From assembly GCA_039654915.1 (NCBI GenBank), contig CM077600.1:32373992-32437991 (forward strand): a DNA stretch of 64,000 bases, read 5' to 3'. This stretch comes from Aquilaria yunnanensis. Taxonomy: Eukaryota; Streptophyta; Magnoliopsida; Malvales; Thymelaeaceae. Position 1 is the first letter of the stretch, and every line of letters starts with the position of its first letter. Made by a program: the position numbers and the translations under genes. Below, one piece after another: positions 45,693 to 59,374 of this stretch. The notes under the pieces were generated by a model that had not been told where the DNA came from, did no database searches, and was given only the letters and a program-made list of their open reading frames with translations.

Positions 45693-46815
45693 GGACAAAG
45701 TACCAAAAAAACCTACCATAGTTAGGTGTATAGATCCTATTATCTGCTACAATTTAGAATGGTTCTAATTTCATTATCAAAGTCATAATTTGATGCTAAA
45801 TTGACCACTGCGCCATTAGTGTTGTTGAGTTGTAAACGAAACACTGATTATGCATACTGACATGGCACTAAGTTATAAATAGAATGCTGACTGTACATAC
45901 TGATGTGACATTAAAATTGGTCCTTTTTGCTTTTCTTCCTCTTTGTCATCATCTCCCTCCTCCAATGTCACTGTTGCTCCTTCTGTGCGTGGTGTCTTCC
46001 TCCAAGCCCACCAGCCTCCTTATCACCAACTCCCTTCATTGCCTAGGTCACCACTCCAACCCATATCTTTTCAAGCTAGCTTCCTTCTTTCTAATCTTAA
46101 ACTTCTGTGGCATAGGATGGTGGTTTAGGGCGATTAGGGTCTGGGTCACAAAGGGGAAAGTGGCGACAATTTTTTAGGAACATATGACGTGTAAAGGTGG
46201 AGGCAGATGGTGGATTCCGTGAATGGTTCCTCTGATTTGGAGTTGTCGATGGTTGGCAATGCCGATGACGATGATGTAGGGCAAGGCTTGAATGATAGCA
46301 TCTAGGGTGATGTTGGGCAACAACAATGAGGCTTAGGTTAGCTGAATTGGCAATAGGATCGAAGATGAACGAGGATGGGGATGAGTTGCGCGATCTCGTC
46401 TCATTCTTTTCTTTTTTTCATTTTCTTTTTTGCATTGTCGGCAGTGGAGAGGTGGCAAATGGTGGAGGATCGAGGAGTGGAAGAAGGCAGAATGGTGGAC
46501 ATGGTGGACAATTCAATCCATTGCCCTAACTATAATGAGTTATTTGGTCCGGGTGCTTAATTATGGAGTTTTTATGTTTTGTATATTTGGCATATCATTT
46601 CATCTATTATTTGCTACGCAATCATATTTAAACAAGACATTCTCACTATCAGTTATGTTGGTGGCTATATTGGTCCTAATTCAAAACTCCAGTACTCAGT
46701 TTAGCACTAAACTGCTACTTTAGAAATGTAATTAGAATCATTCAAAACTATAGTAGGAAATAAGGTCTAGACCCATAACTATGGTAGGTTTTTTGGTTTT
46801 TTTTCCCTTATTTTT
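45693..46815. mobile_element. inverted-repeat element, about 1.1 kb, MULE-like
   Basis: Left text AAAAAACCTACCATAGTTA returns as its complement at 46770-46795, with similarity over about 100 bases per arm. A short T/C-rich phrase (TTTTTCCCTT) flanks both sides and may be a 9-10-bp target duplication. The interior (about 45930-46550) is richer in GC than the surroundings and could be captured host sequence, but I recognise no gene in it. Confidence 0.6.
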
Positions 46816-48310
46816 AATATTCAATAACTATTTGTTATACCTGTAATAGTTGTTTCCTATTAGATGCTATATTCTCCTATTGAATATAGTTGTTTTTTTA
46901 TCTCATGTTATCATTACATGTTAAATATACATGTTCTTTTTTATATTCAATAATTACTTACTATGTCTATAATAGTTGTTCTTTCTCAGTTCTTTCTTAT
47001 CTTGTCAATGAATATAGTTGTTATCTTGTTTCATTTTGTTATTTCATGTTAAATTTACATGTTTCTTTTGGTATTTAATAACTTATTGCTATGTTTGCAG
47101 CTTCATGTTGTCTTGTAGAATATAGTTGTTTTATTATCTCACATTGTTGTTCCATATCAAATCTACATGTTCTTCCTAATATTTAAATAACTGTTTGCCA
47201 TACTTGTACTAGTTCTTTACTATATTTTTTTTGTTCTAGCGATGAATATATTTATTATATTATCTCATATCGTGTTCACATTAAATCTATATATTTCTCT
47301 TGATATTTAATAATTTGTTGCTATGTTTGTAATAGTTGTTTCTTGTCAAATTATTTTTATTTTTGTAATTAAATTTAGTTACTCCTTTATATCATCATGT
47401 TGCTCTATTTTAAGTCTACATGTTCTTTTTGCAATTGGCTCATGTTCCCTTTTACACAAGTTATGTTTTTCTTTGAAAAACTTATGTTCCATGGTTTTTT
47501 ATCTTCTTGCTATAATTGAGAGGAAAATAAAAAAAGAAAGAAAAAGCTTAAAAAAAGTGGAGAGTGTTTTAAACCTTGTCTTATAGCCTTTTGCACAGAG
47601 CAACTGTTCCCCCAATACTACCGTTCTATCAAGAATTGCATCATTTATTAGATATAAAGTCGCAATCCCCGATCGAAGTGTAACATCTACACCAGCCATA
47701 GCTTGTCCCCAACCAAGTGAAAATTATGTTTAGTTTGACTGAAAACTGAAACTTTTATAGTTGGTTACCACCAAGTATCGAATAAAATGAAATTTTCAAA
47801 CTAGACTTGAGTATAAAAGTTCTTCATTTTTTTAACAGGAAAATGTTGAGTGTTATTTTTTTCTCAAAAAAATTTACATAAGGAAAATTAGTATTTTGAA
47901 AATGAAAATCAAAAGAGGACCAATAGCTTCCACTTTCAAAGTTCTAGACAACAATGTTTTTTTTTAAGATAGAGGGGTTTTCAGGGGATATATATTCAAT
48001 TAGATTAGTTTGGAACAAATTCAAACATAACAATTTGATGAGTCTTAAATTTATACAAACTTAATTTGATTAGTTTTTAATTACATGTTACAATTGATTT
48101 GAATTATCTTAATATTATTTCAATTTATTAAATTTTTAAATTTTGGTTCTTCTTTGTTGGATGACAAGTAATTCAGTTATTTTCAAACAAATCATTTCTA
48201 TTTATTAATTATTTGATTGACTAATCATTGTATATTATAATTCATGAACGTTCAAATGTTTTGATAATTCCTCGTGGAGATGAATCTACGTAGTTTTGAA
48301 TCAGAAATTG
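46816..48310. other. AT-rich intergenic with a diffuse repeat
   Basis: From 46820 to 47420 a loose unit recurs several times (AATATAGTTGTT, ATCTCATGTTGTT and TCTACATGTTCTT variants, spaced 100-150 bases). No gene is seen. Confidence 0.4.
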
Positions 48311-48656
48311 AGGGCCAATTCGTTTCAACTTTAGCCAATTGACTACAAAATGACTTTTTTTTTATTTTTATATCTTTTTTAATTGAAACTAATTTTAATT
48401 AAAAGCCAATATTATATAGCTACAATAATCAATTAAAAATATAATTTTTATAATCTTACTAAATTTTTATGAATTTTTCTAGTTTCAAGTATTAAAAAAG
48501 AAAAATTCATAAAAATTTAACAACATCCTAAAAATTTACTTTTAAATTGATTATTGCATTTACATAACATTGACTTTCAAATGAAATTGGTTTCACGTAA
48601 AAAAGATGAAAAAGTTAAAAAAAGTCAGTTGACTTTAGACGAAACGAATTGGCCCT
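48311..48656. mobile_element. fold-back MITE, 346 bp
   Basis: Perfect 15-bp terminal inverted repeat AGGGCCAATTCGTTT at 48311-48325 and its complement at 48642-48656. Complementarity continues inward, and the centre again pairs (AAATTTTTATGAATTTTTC against GAAAAATTCATAAAAATTT), so nearly the whole element is one hairpin. No clear target duplication, so the superfamily is open. Confidence 0.8.
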
Positions 48657-48849
48657 GAATTCTTTTTGTGTCTACGTGTCAAAGCTTTAAGATCCTCTTA
48701 ATTATATTTTAGTTTATTTAAATTTTGAAACTCAGTTTTTTGCATTGGACTTAGCACATGGTAAATTAAAAACAACAACAAAAAAATTCATAATTTTATG
48801 CTTTCATTCTTAGAGTTAAATGATTATTCATAGGACATAATCTATAGCG

Positions 48850-49594
48850 CAGTAGCGGATCCATAATTTTTATAAAGGGGGTTCATATACATATATAACT
48901 ATTAAATTCTAACATTAAATAATGAAGCTTATAAATTCACATGTACGATAATGTAATGATAAAAAATATTTTTTAGAATAAAATTTTAAAAATACCCTAA
49001 TTTAACATTTTTTTGTTGTTAATCGAATGGCTAAAAAAATATATAAACTATGAAGAAAATTTGTGAGGTATTTGTATTGTATATAATGTGAAAGACAAAA
49101 ACCTTCTTTTATCCCCTATACATACTTTTCACTTCGCTTATTAACTTTATCTTGCTTCACAAATTTTCTTTTGAATTAGAAAAAAAGGAGATATCAAAAA
49201 AAAGAAGAAGAAAATGAGTGACAAAAAAAGTTCAAGTCTTAGATAGGGAAGTGTGTGAAAGTTAAAGGGCAAATATAGAATTTTTTTCATTATTTTAATT
49301 GTCAGCATAAATGAAAGACTGACTTATTTTCTACCATTTGTTATGTAAGAGGGACGTGTGAAAGTTAAAGGGCAAGTATAGAATTTTTTCATTATTTTAA
49401 TTGTCAGCATAAATGAAAGACTGACTTATTTTCTACCATTTGTTATGTAAGAGGGACATATTATTGTGTTATAATAGATATTTTAAAAATTATAGGGTCC
49501 ATTAAAAAATTTAAAGGATTCAAATTACTTAATTATATATCTTTTATCAACATTTTTCCGGGCCGGGGTCTTTAGACACATGCATCCACCCCTG
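48850..49594. mobile_element. non-autonomous DNA element, 745 bp, hAT-like ends
   Basis: Ends CAGTAGCGGATCCA and TGCATCCACCCCTG are imperfect inverted repeats starting with CAG, as in many hAT elements. Flanking 8-mers CTATAGCG and CCATAATG agree at 5 of 8 positions. Inside, a segment of about 108 bp (near 49244-49456) is directly duplicated, with few changes. Confidence 0.55.
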
Positions 49595-49626
49595 CCATAA
49601 TGTAACTTACTGTATATGGCGTTGGT

Positions 49627-51029
49627 AAGGATAGACCTAAATACATGGAACACCCATGTACTATAGCAAAAAGGTTATTCGGTCCCTAAACATTTTTATG
49701 AGTATGAATTGAGCCCTGAATTATGATGACCAAGTCACTTTGCTTACTTAACTCAGTAACTCGGATATTTTCCGTCAATTGTGCAACAGAATTGCATATA
49801 ATGACACAATTTAAAATTTTAGGACTTAAATTGTAATTAGACATAATCATCTAAGTTTTCTATTTCAATTATTTGCGCTCGAAACTTTGACTTTCACCAT
49901 CGAAAATTGTTCCTAACCCTTATATTCATCATCACATTTGCATAAACAAATAAAAAAAAAACAGAAATCTCCAAAATGAGTTAAAGATATAAGAAAACAA
50001 AAAATTATATTTTAAAGGGAATAGAACCGACAGGTGAGCACATTATAAAAGTCACAACTGGGAAAGTTGAAGCCGAAGCTGACGACTGTGGTGCCAAGCG
50101 CGAGAGCGAAGATGGGAGCAAAGCTACAGCCTGACTTGCAACTTGTCGGAGAACTAGCAAGGGGCAGCAACCTTCCAAAACCAGCGGGACAAGGTGTTAG
50201 CATCAGGGACCTACTGCTGCTCCTGCTCTGGCAGTGGTTGAGTGATGGCAAGAGCTGGCTGTTTGTGACTACATTTTCAGGGGAACTGGGATGAGACATT
50301 GGGGTGAGGGAGCAGAGGAAGCGGTTCTTGGCAACATAACTGGCTAGGGGTAAGGAAAGAGAAAGAGCAAGTGATTGTTGTGGAATTAACATTTTTTTTT
50401 ATGTTTTTATTTTCTTAAAACTTCTAGAAATTAAATCCTTACTTTCCCAATATAACAACTTTTGTCCCCATTCTCCATGTTGGGTACAAATTAAAAAATA
50501 TGCAAACATTTAAACACGTTAGCCTTTTATATCCAAGATCAATGGGCTGTAATGCAATAATTAGTGATATTTTGTTTATGGGATTAATTAGGTGTTTAGA
50601 ATGTATTTTAGTAGATGTAATTTAGTTATTTTGTCAAGATAATTTACATCGTTATATTAAGTAAAATAAAGTTCAAAATTTTAGCTTTTAAAATTAATTA
50701 TATTTTATATAATATATATTTTTTATAAAAAAATAAAAGGGAGGTGAATAAATTTGAGAAGGAACGCTGTTTTGGTGGTGGAGGGTGGAAAGGCAGCGGG
50801 TGAGGTTTTGAAGGTAGGGAGGCATTGGAGAGAGGAGAAGGCGCTCTTGGAGAAGGTGGAGGCTTGGATCAGAGATGGTGGCCAAAGTGGAGAGGATAAA
50901 ACATTAACGTACAAAAGATAAAAATTATGAAACTTAAATGGTAGTTATGTGATTTTTTTCCTTTTTAAAATGCTCAAGAGATTAAATAACCGAGTCACTA
51001 TAGTACATGCCTGTTCTAGGTACTTATCC
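49627..51029. mobile_element. inverted-repeat element, about 1.4 kb
   Basis: The left end AAGGATAGACCTA...CATGTACTATAG matches the complement of 50975-51029 (AAGGATAAGTACCTA...CATGTACTATAG). The interior contains an open frame at 50012-50392 (-) with Ser/Pro-rich, low-information text; I do not call it a gene. It may be host sequence caught by the element. Confidence 0.5.
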
Positions 51030-51039
51030 TTTGATAATT

Positions 51040-51687
51040 CAATTTTTCAGTTCAATTTTGGTTGAAATTGAATAAGGTAAATATTAGTTCTAGTTCAATT
51101 TCAATTAGGTCATTAATGAAATAACCATAGTATTTTTAAAAAATTTGTAAAAAAACTCAATATTTAGCCTAACCTACCATTGCTCCCTTGTTTTCAAAAT
51201 CTACATTTACCTCTGAATCATAGATGCTGTCATTTGGAATCTTGAGATGATGGGCTCAATTTGTTTTTTATTTACCCATAAAGATTTAAGAATCATGCAA
51301 ATCAATCCCAAATTTGTAATCTAAACACTATCAATCACATGAGTTATTTTATTTACCAAATGGTATTTATATTCAATATTATTTATTTATTTATTAGTAA
51401 AATATCTAAAATTTATTTGCTAATCTGATTATTGATGTCTACTTCTAATTTTTTTTCAAAAATATTTTACCAATATTTTTTTCCATATTTATAAATTCAT
51501 TGTTTTCTTTATTATGTTTCTTATCTACTTATATTTAAAAATATTCATGTACTTATGTTTTTTTTTAATTATTTACTTGTTTGGTTTGAGTTTGGTTTTA
51601 GAGGCCAATTTGGTTCAAAACCGAAAATCAAGTAAATCTACTAACTCAGTTCTATTTAAACTGAATAAAGCAAATGCTCACCCTTAG
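51040..51687. mobile_element. possible hAT remnant
   Basis: The right edge ends GCTCACCCTTAG, as in the 839-bp hAT element, preceded by text of the same kind (GGTTTGAGTTTGGTTTTAG). No matching left end is visible. Confidence 0.3.
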
Positions 51688-51699
51688 TTGTGTTAGGTT

Positions 51700-53673
51700 T
51701 TGAGAGCCAAACAACACAGCGGGATGGGTTTTTGGAGCCAAACAACGCAGCGAAATTAATTAAAATTCTTCAGGATCCAAGTGAAATAGAGTAAATGGGG
51801 TGTTTGAAATTTTTCGTACTTAGTAAGTTGAACTCTTTTACCCAACTGTTGAGACAAATCACAATACTTGAATAGTTGACATTTCAATAGTTGATATGTT
51901 CAAGCTCTCTACATCATCCACACGAACCACTTAAATCACTATGACTCCTCCAGGTTATGGTAAAAAGCATTCCTCTTGTGCTTACAGTGCTAATTTACAT
52001 TCTTCGATGAAAAAACAATAAAGGAGTATGGTTGGAAATTTCAGAACCATTTCTGAATTTTGTGCAATGATGCTCACACGAAAATAACGCTATATAACAT
52101 ATATATAGTGATGCAAAATTCTCAAGTCAAATAAGTTTCATAACTTTAATTCAATTATGGCTAATTTTAGGCTTAATAATGACTAAACTTTTGGGTCAGT
52201 AATTAACTTGAAAGTATCATGAAACCAAAACTAAACAATTTGGCCCATACACTCAAATTATCCAATTGGATATAAGTGTGCAACTCTATACGTTTTTATC
52301 ATGTTGGCAATACTCATAAATCACATTTATGATTATAAACAATTAGCGGTATCTAACAACACATTAATACTACCTAAGTGACAAGATAGTCGGTGATTCA
52401 ATTAAACCTTTATAATTATTATCTGTAAATATCGTTGTCTCTTTATACAAGATATCAAAACTGAGCATGAGACATGAAGCATGTTATCCTCGTATCACCT
52501 AATCAATAGTTTTTTAATTCCCGAGTAAACTAATTTAAACTGATGACATTGATATTCCATATCAACTCGTCTGAGTATGACAATGTATTTCCTCAGTCTC
52601 ACTAATCAATGAGCCCAAAGATATCATTCCTGTTATATAGGAGGGATAAATTTCATTTTAATTATATAAATCCCTTTACATGATATGTGATATATCCAAT
52701 GATCAGCTTCATGTTCACTTTGTTACGTGCAACAGGGAAAAGTATCAAACTATATAACTTACATATAGGGAACTTTAATGGCTTCATGTTAAATGACCAC
52801 ATATACCATGATCACTAAGAGAATTGTTTATGACACTTATACAATGATCTATAAAGCGTTCTCATGACAGGTTGATCTAATACATAAGTTCTCCAACTTA
52901 TACCTATATGTAGACTACATATCTCATATTAGTCTTCACATATTCTAGTCTTTATGTATTATTACAACTCACTCCATGATAATACTCGACCTCAAACATT
53001 TAAGAATAATATTATTTTAGAGTTATAATTATATTACATAGAAACAAACAATAAACACAATTATTGGAATAATGCCTCAATAAAATATTATAACTAAATG
53101 TGTGAAATACAATCATCTCTTGATTGACTTTTGGGCACAACATTAAGAAGTTGGGTCACATTTCGCACCAGAAACTTGCCTTATAATGCAAGGGAATGAG
53201 GGAGATTTAAATCTTCACCACACATAATCAAAAAAGGTTTTTTTTTTAATTTTAATTTTAAGGTAAGAAAAATATTATAAACTACACATATCTTAATTCT
53301 ATATTGTCTGGAGAAATGCATTAAGAAACGTATGTTTTAATATGATTTTGATTCTATATAAAATTATGAAAGAGTTTACACCGTGTAAAAGTTCATACGA
53401 AGTAAATGGATCCCTGCTCAATTATCAAATAACCGATCTTTATAAAATCCAATTGTTCTATTTGTTTTTTTTTTCGATTTTTTCCAAATAATGAATATCA
53501 GTGTTTCATGTTTTTTGGTCGATTCCTTCTTCTGTTTTTCTTTTCCCACGGGTTTTTGAGTCAGTTTTTTTGAAAAAAATCCCCGTCACTCTATTAACCC
53601 TGAACTTCATTGATCAGTCTTGCTCCATCGTACACAGTCGTGCCGGCGCGTAGTTGTAATCGTCTTCATTGCA
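51700..53673. other. intergenic, probable old transposon debris
   Basis: 52100-53100 has complex, non-AT-run text that looks like retroelement untranslated sequence, but I find no LTR pair, frame or motif to prove it. The stretch just before 53674 is T/C-rich and may be the SAM50 promoter and leader. Confidence 0.3.
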
Positions 53674-56600
53674 ATGCCAAACTCACCGTCTGAATCCGAC
53701 CGGACTCTCCCGGACTCCAACCCAGAAACTCCACCCCAGAAGCCTGTCGATGGTGAGGACATCAAAGAAGAGGCATACGATGCCGAGCTCGAAGTGGAAG
53801 AGGAAGAAGAAGAAGAAGAAGATGCCTCGACCGGACCCCAACCGCCACGACCCAAGTCCCGAGACTTCGTGTCCCGCCTGGAAAAGCTCAAAACGGAGGC
53901 CCTCCTCCAGCGCATGAAAAATGGGCCCGTTTCACTGCGGGTCCACGACGTGATAATCCAGGGCAACACGAAGACAAAGGAACATGTCATTGAGGCTGAA
54001 ACAGCGCCGTTAATGGACGCGCGAACTATTCAGGAGTTGTTGCAGGTGTCAAGTCTGGTGAATTTGCGGTTGCAATCACTTGGTATATTTGATTCTGTCA
54101 AAATAACCCTCGATTCAGGCCCGCTGGAACTTTCAGGCACCGCGAACGTGATCATTGACGTCACTGAGGCCGGCAATCCGCTCACCGGGGAGATTGGAGC
54201 TTATACGAAACCGGAGGTAGGTTTAATGCTCTCGTGTCCAGAATCTGAGATTATGATGTCTTATAACTAAGTCCATTGCTGTTGTTCCAGTGTGGTACTT
54301 GTATGTACGCTCATAAAGCTTTTCCTAGTACTGTTGCCTTAGTGTGGTTAAAGTTTTTCATTTTCCTGGGCTTCGTTTCTTAATATGGTTATAAAACTTT
54401 ATCCATTGCTGTTGTTCTGATGTGGTTAGGCTATTTATTGATTTCAGTTCACGACCTCTGTTATGTGTTAGTATATGTAGAATGTATTTGTTTTAGCATT
54501 ATAGTTTCTGAAGATTGTTAAATGTTGTTGTAGGCTAGATCTTCTACAGTTGAAGGATCTCTGAAATACAAAAATTTGTTTGGTTATGGAGATACTTGGG
54601 ATGGTTCATTATCTTATGGTTATGATCATTCAGCAGAGGTAAGCGCGGGCGTGTACATGCCAAGATTCAAAGGGTTGGTGACTCCTCTTACAGCACGAGT
54701 GTATTTGCTATCTCAAGATTGGCTGAAGTTCTCTTCCTACAAAGAGAGGTCGCTAGGACTTTCTTTGGGCTTGTTTTCAAGTAAGCATCATGACTTCTCC
54801 TATGCTCTTGGATGGCGCACTTTAACAGATCCATCCCAAATGTCATCGTCAACAATAAGAAGGCAACTTGGACACAGTTTATTTTCGTCATTGAAGCATA
54901 CATTTAAGGTTGACCAGAGAGATTCATATCTAAGGCCAACACAAGGCTATGCTTTTGTTTCCACTACCCAAGTTGGTGGTCTTGTGCCTGATAGTCGGGC
55001 CTTGCAGTTTCTACGCCAGGTTTGATCGTGCGCTTCTTGTGCATTTCATTCATGGATATAATTTTCCTCTATTCCATGAATTTCCACTCTAGTATTTCTC
55101 TTTTACTTCTTTTATGTGTTTTGCCAGAAAAGTGCATGTCTGTGTGTGCTTGTGTGCATCATGCAAGTAACAGTTCATGCAAACATGTATGTATGCACTC
55201 TCAGCTGTAACAGTTTTACCCTGATCACCATTGAGTTGATGATATCTATCTGACTGATGTGAATATCTGCAATATGCCTTCTGTGGCTATTGATGGGATT
55301 CCAATGTCATTTTGTATGGTTGCTGAGTGCATTTTAATACACCATATATGCCCTCTGTCCCCTAATATATGTCCCTTTTCCCTTTTTCATCCCAAAATGT
55401 ACGTCACTTTTAAAATTCAGGTATCTTTTTCTGAATGCACGGCACCATTCCTGTTGTGGAAAGCCCATGAATGCCCCTTTTTCTAATTGAGCGTTTTAGC
55501 AAAGGGTAACTTTGGCAAAATATACCTAATATATTTATGTGGCACAACATCCATAATTTTTTACAAAAAATGCAAGAGACTTATATTATGTATTGGAGGG
55601 AGTATATAATTTCTGGATTTTTAGTAGCTTGGATTTCCTATTATGCCAATTGTTAGTTCAGCTCTTCTATGGTTACGTGTACATCATTCAGCATGATATG
55701 GTGTTCTAAACCAATTAGGCTGAATTCTATGGCTGTGTACTTGTTGAGTATCTTTGTTCTTTACTTATGAATATTACTTGTGTATGTTGGGGGCTCACTC
55801 ATGGTTATTATTGCTTCTGATGAGCTTGCTTGGTATCTGATTGTTTACTTGCATTGCAAATTAAAGTTACTTCTTCTTACCTTGTATGAATAGTGTTGTT
55901 TAGTGCTAAAAATCTGATTGCGGGTTCATTCAAGTTACTCTATCACCTGTTAACTTTGTTTTTATGTCTGATGTTGGCAGGAAGTTGATGTACGATGTGC
56001 TGTCCCCATCGGTTTTTATCGTGCTGCGCTTAATTTTGGGATTTCTGGCGGCCTTGTCATTCCATGGGGGAATGGGTTCTTAAGCAAGCCTTCATCTTTA
56101 CCTGAGAGATTCTTCTTGGGGGGGAATATATCTCCAGTTTGTGCCCTAGGGGGGCCAGCATCATTATGGGGATTTAAGACCAGAGGATTGGGCCCAAATG
56201 AACAGAGAAGAAAGAAAAATATGGAAAATGGTGACTCAGTGGATGTGGATTTTATTGGTGGAGACGCTGCTGTTGTTGCTATGGCGGACCTTTCTTTCGA
56301 TCTTCCGTTCAGGTGGTTCAGAGAAAAAGAGATCCATGGGCATGCATTTGCATGTGCTGGGAACATGGTGAAGTTAACAGAGAATGCATACCAGAATTTT
56401 TCTATTGAGAAGTTTCTGCAGTCATTTCGGAGTTCTGTGGGCATTGGCATAGTTATTCCAACAAGTATATTTCGCATGGAGGTTAGTTCTGTTCTTTTTC
56501 TATCAAATAGTCCATTCGATCCAGAGGCATTGAGCTGCCAAGGATGCCAAAGTGGTACTCATTTTTTTCAGAAAAAAAAAAAAGAAAATGGAAAGTGGTT

Positions 56601-56753
56601 GCCTTATGAATCCGGTATCCATCCATTCGCCTGACACATAGGTTTGCCTTTTTTTATTTTTTCCAGATTAACTACTGCTTCATAACAAAGAAACAGGAAC
56701 ATGATCGTGCGAAGTCTGGTATCTGGCTTACATTCTCTGGCGCTGCATCATAG
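53674..56753 (+). CDS. SAM50: SAM50, mitochondrial outer-membrane Omp85 insertase, gene 1
   Basis: SAM50 inserts beta-barrel proteins such as porin and Tom40 into the mitochondrial outer membrane. Exons 53674-54216, 54534-55019, 55981-56481 and 56667-56753 are all phase 0 with GT-AG introns, giving 538 aa. An acidic N-terminal tail (a Glu run near residues 42-50) is followed by one POTRA domain near 75-170 (VSLRVHDVIIQGNTKTKEHV...IFDSVKITLD) and a 16-strand barrel from about 185 (KYKNLFGYGDTWDGSLSYG). Late motifs are ERFFLGGN, GGPASLWGFKTRGLGP (the conserved Omp85 loop 6 region with RG) and the final strand KSGIWLTFSGAAS. I chose ATG 53674 over the upstream frame start because it matches gene 2. 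OEP80 is less likely, as the plant SAM50 text fits throughout. Confidence 0.95.
55349..55602. mobile_element. Stowaway-like MITE in SAM50 gene 1 intron 2
   Basis: About 254 bp with ends TGCCCTCTGTCCCC and its imperfect complement TTGGAGGGAG, flanked by TA on both sides (55347-55348 and 55603-55604). These are Tc1/mariner-type Stowaway features. Confidence 0.75.
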
Positions 56754-58077
56754 GAGATTGAACTCTTTCTTTCTTTGTTGGTGTGGACCCTGCAAGTTAC
56801 TGAATCTTGTTTCCTTGTTTAACACATGAATGGGTCAGCCTCTTTCCTTTGACGTCCTAATTTTGGTAGCTTGTATTTTCCTCTTCTGTTCTGTCAATGG
56901 TTCTCTGTGTTAAGAGTTGAAGACCAGAGGATGCCAGACACGATGATAGTGTCATACTTGTTGTGGCAAGGGGAAATAATCATCTTTCAGACATTGGTGA
57001 ACAGGATTTCTGTTTCCTGCTATTTGGAGCCCATTTCTGATTTTTCTTGTTTTATAAACATGTAGATCAATAAGTTAATGGAAGTTGAAAGTTAAAGGTA
57101 CATCATTATTCATGGGGGAAGTGTAAAATAGTCTTAGACTGAATGAAATACTGTTGAAAAGATCATGTGATGCGTGTTGCAATCCTGCATTATAATCTTG
57201 ACTTGAGAGTATTACTACATGCTTGGAAGATGGCCTGCTTGCCTGCGATGGAGACCGTCAGTTCTTGTTCGTGTAAGGTTAGTATGGCTTCATTGTTGCA
57301 GAGTCTTAGAACTTGTTACTATCTCTATCCCGAAATGTTTTCACCTTTTCAGTTTTTTTTTATTAAAGATATGAATTTTATGACACATAAGGATGTTTTG
57401 TATCCTTATTCAAAACTATACTTGATAAATAACATAATTATCACATTTGAATCATTATGAAAATTCAGATACAATCACACTAGTTCTGAATGAAGAGTCT
57501 AAAATTACACTTAATAATGCACATTTCATGTCATGAGCAAGTTTTAATCATCTCATAAGCTTGAAGAAAAGGGGAAACAAAACTATTTTTCTGATGAATT
57601 TTGTATTGCCGACTGTAACTTTTTGCTGCGATATAATGTTGATAGTCATGTAGAATGATTTGCTTTGGATAAAATAATGAGCACAAGTATTGCAAGAGAA
57701 CTAAGCACAAACGGTGTTGAAAGATAAATCCAAAATAATGAGCACAAGCATTCATACCATTGGTTGGCATTTTCATTACGAGAATTCTTAACGTGCAAGC
57801 AATGTTGTAAACCAGACATGAAGAGTGACTCGGAGTAGTCACATGGTCGCGGGTCAACACGTTTGTTTTGGGTTAAACTTGGCCAAACTCAGTCACCCAG
57901 CGAAAACTCTAAGTTACGGTCCAATTGGTTTCAATTGGCCGGACCTAGCCGGATTTGACAACATGACCTGCAAGTTATCATTATTGTTTTAGACTGCTCC
58001 AAAATGCTGATAGTTCTACATCGTATGGAGATTGCTACACTGAAATTGTCTACAATATCACAGTAAATCACACTGTA
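56754..58077. other. downstream of SAM50 gene 1, no gene
   Basis: 3' untranslated sequence probably runs for the first few hundred bases. Open frames such as 57531-57860 (-) show no family. Confidence 0.35.
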
Positions 58078-58316
58078 CACCCTCCGTTTTATATTAATTG
58101 TCCTTTTTATCTTTTTTGACTAAAGTTTGACTTGAATATATTTATATTAATATAAATTTAAAAAAATTCTCAAAAATAGTATTTAAAAACTAGAATATTT
58201 AAAGTTCCATTTTCATATAAAAATTTTATATTTTTATGATAAATTTTAAAAGAAATAAAATCATTAATTAAATGCTATGAATAGTAAAGAAGACAGCTTT
58301 TGTGAAACAGAGAAAG
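58078..58316. mobile_element. Stowaway-like MITE
   Basis: The left end CACCCTCCGTTTTATATTAATTGTCC and the diverged right end (GACAGCTTTTGTGAAACAGAGAAAG) fit Stowaway ends; TA flanks at 58076-58077 and 58317-58318. Confidence 0.6.
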
Positions 58317-58451
58317 TAACATTTTTAGAGAAATTTCTTCATTGCTTTTTAGTTATTATAATTAGGGAGAGTGTTTCTCCGGCTCATCACTTAGCTTCTT
58401 CTATTGTTTTTTGATCTCTTAATATCATCTTCACTTTGTATCTTGCTTCTC

Positions 58452-58454
<3 letters not shown>

Positions 58455-58499
<45 letters not shown>
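58455..58499. repeat. (TA)n microsatellite
   Basis: About 22 uninterrupted TA units. Confidence 0.95.
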
Positions 58500-58501
<2 letters not shown>

Positions 58502-58549
58502 CGCTTGGCCAAATTTTTTCGGCCCAACTATAAGAAAATGGAAGTAACG

Positions 58550-59324
58550 TTCATATGGGAAATTTTCAAAAAAACTCCCTCACGTTTAGTGAATATTTTA
58601 CTTACACACTTTTCTTTGGGAATCCTTCACTTTACCATCCATTGTTTTAATAGTTCTTTCACTTTCTCCCTTTCATAATGTTGAGAACCAAAATGCTCTT
58701 TCCTTATCTCTTTAGACGAGCTGAATTGACCATAATATCCTTAGGAGGCAACAACAATTAGCTAAATTAACTAAAAACTTGTACAAGATTAGTATGTGAC
58801 AAAGACATTTTTTTATTATCAATAAAACTTTGCTGGTTAAACTTAGTATAAATAACATTACTCTTGCATAATTATGTCTCAATTGTAATATTTGAAATGT
58901 AGTAGCTAATTACAGTATGTAAATTGAATATGAAATATGTGAGACAAATCAGTAATTAAATATATATTTTTTAATAACCATAAGTGTCAGATAAAATAGC
59001 TATTACATTAAGTGAGAAGTAAATTGTCCATTAAGAGCAACAGCAACAACAACAACAACAACAATAATAATAATCTAAACCAATTCAATAAAGAATAAGA
59101 ACAAAGAATTTTTTTTTAAGATTTCAATGAAAATGAGTTATGAAATATAAATAGATTGATGTGATGTGTTTGTCACGATGATAGAAACTCAAATACTAAC
59201 ATCAACATACCCCTATTTTTATATTCCATAACACATTTTTTATTAAAATCTTAGAATTTTTTTCTCTCCTTATTTTTTTTGTTGAATTGGTTTAATTTTT
59301 TTATTGTTGTTGTTGTTGTTGTTG

Positions 59325-59374
<50 letters not shown>

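Noticed and set aside
50012..50392. 126-aa minus-strand frame
   Set aside because: Ser/Pro/Leu-rich text inside an inverted-repeat element; no homologue recognised.
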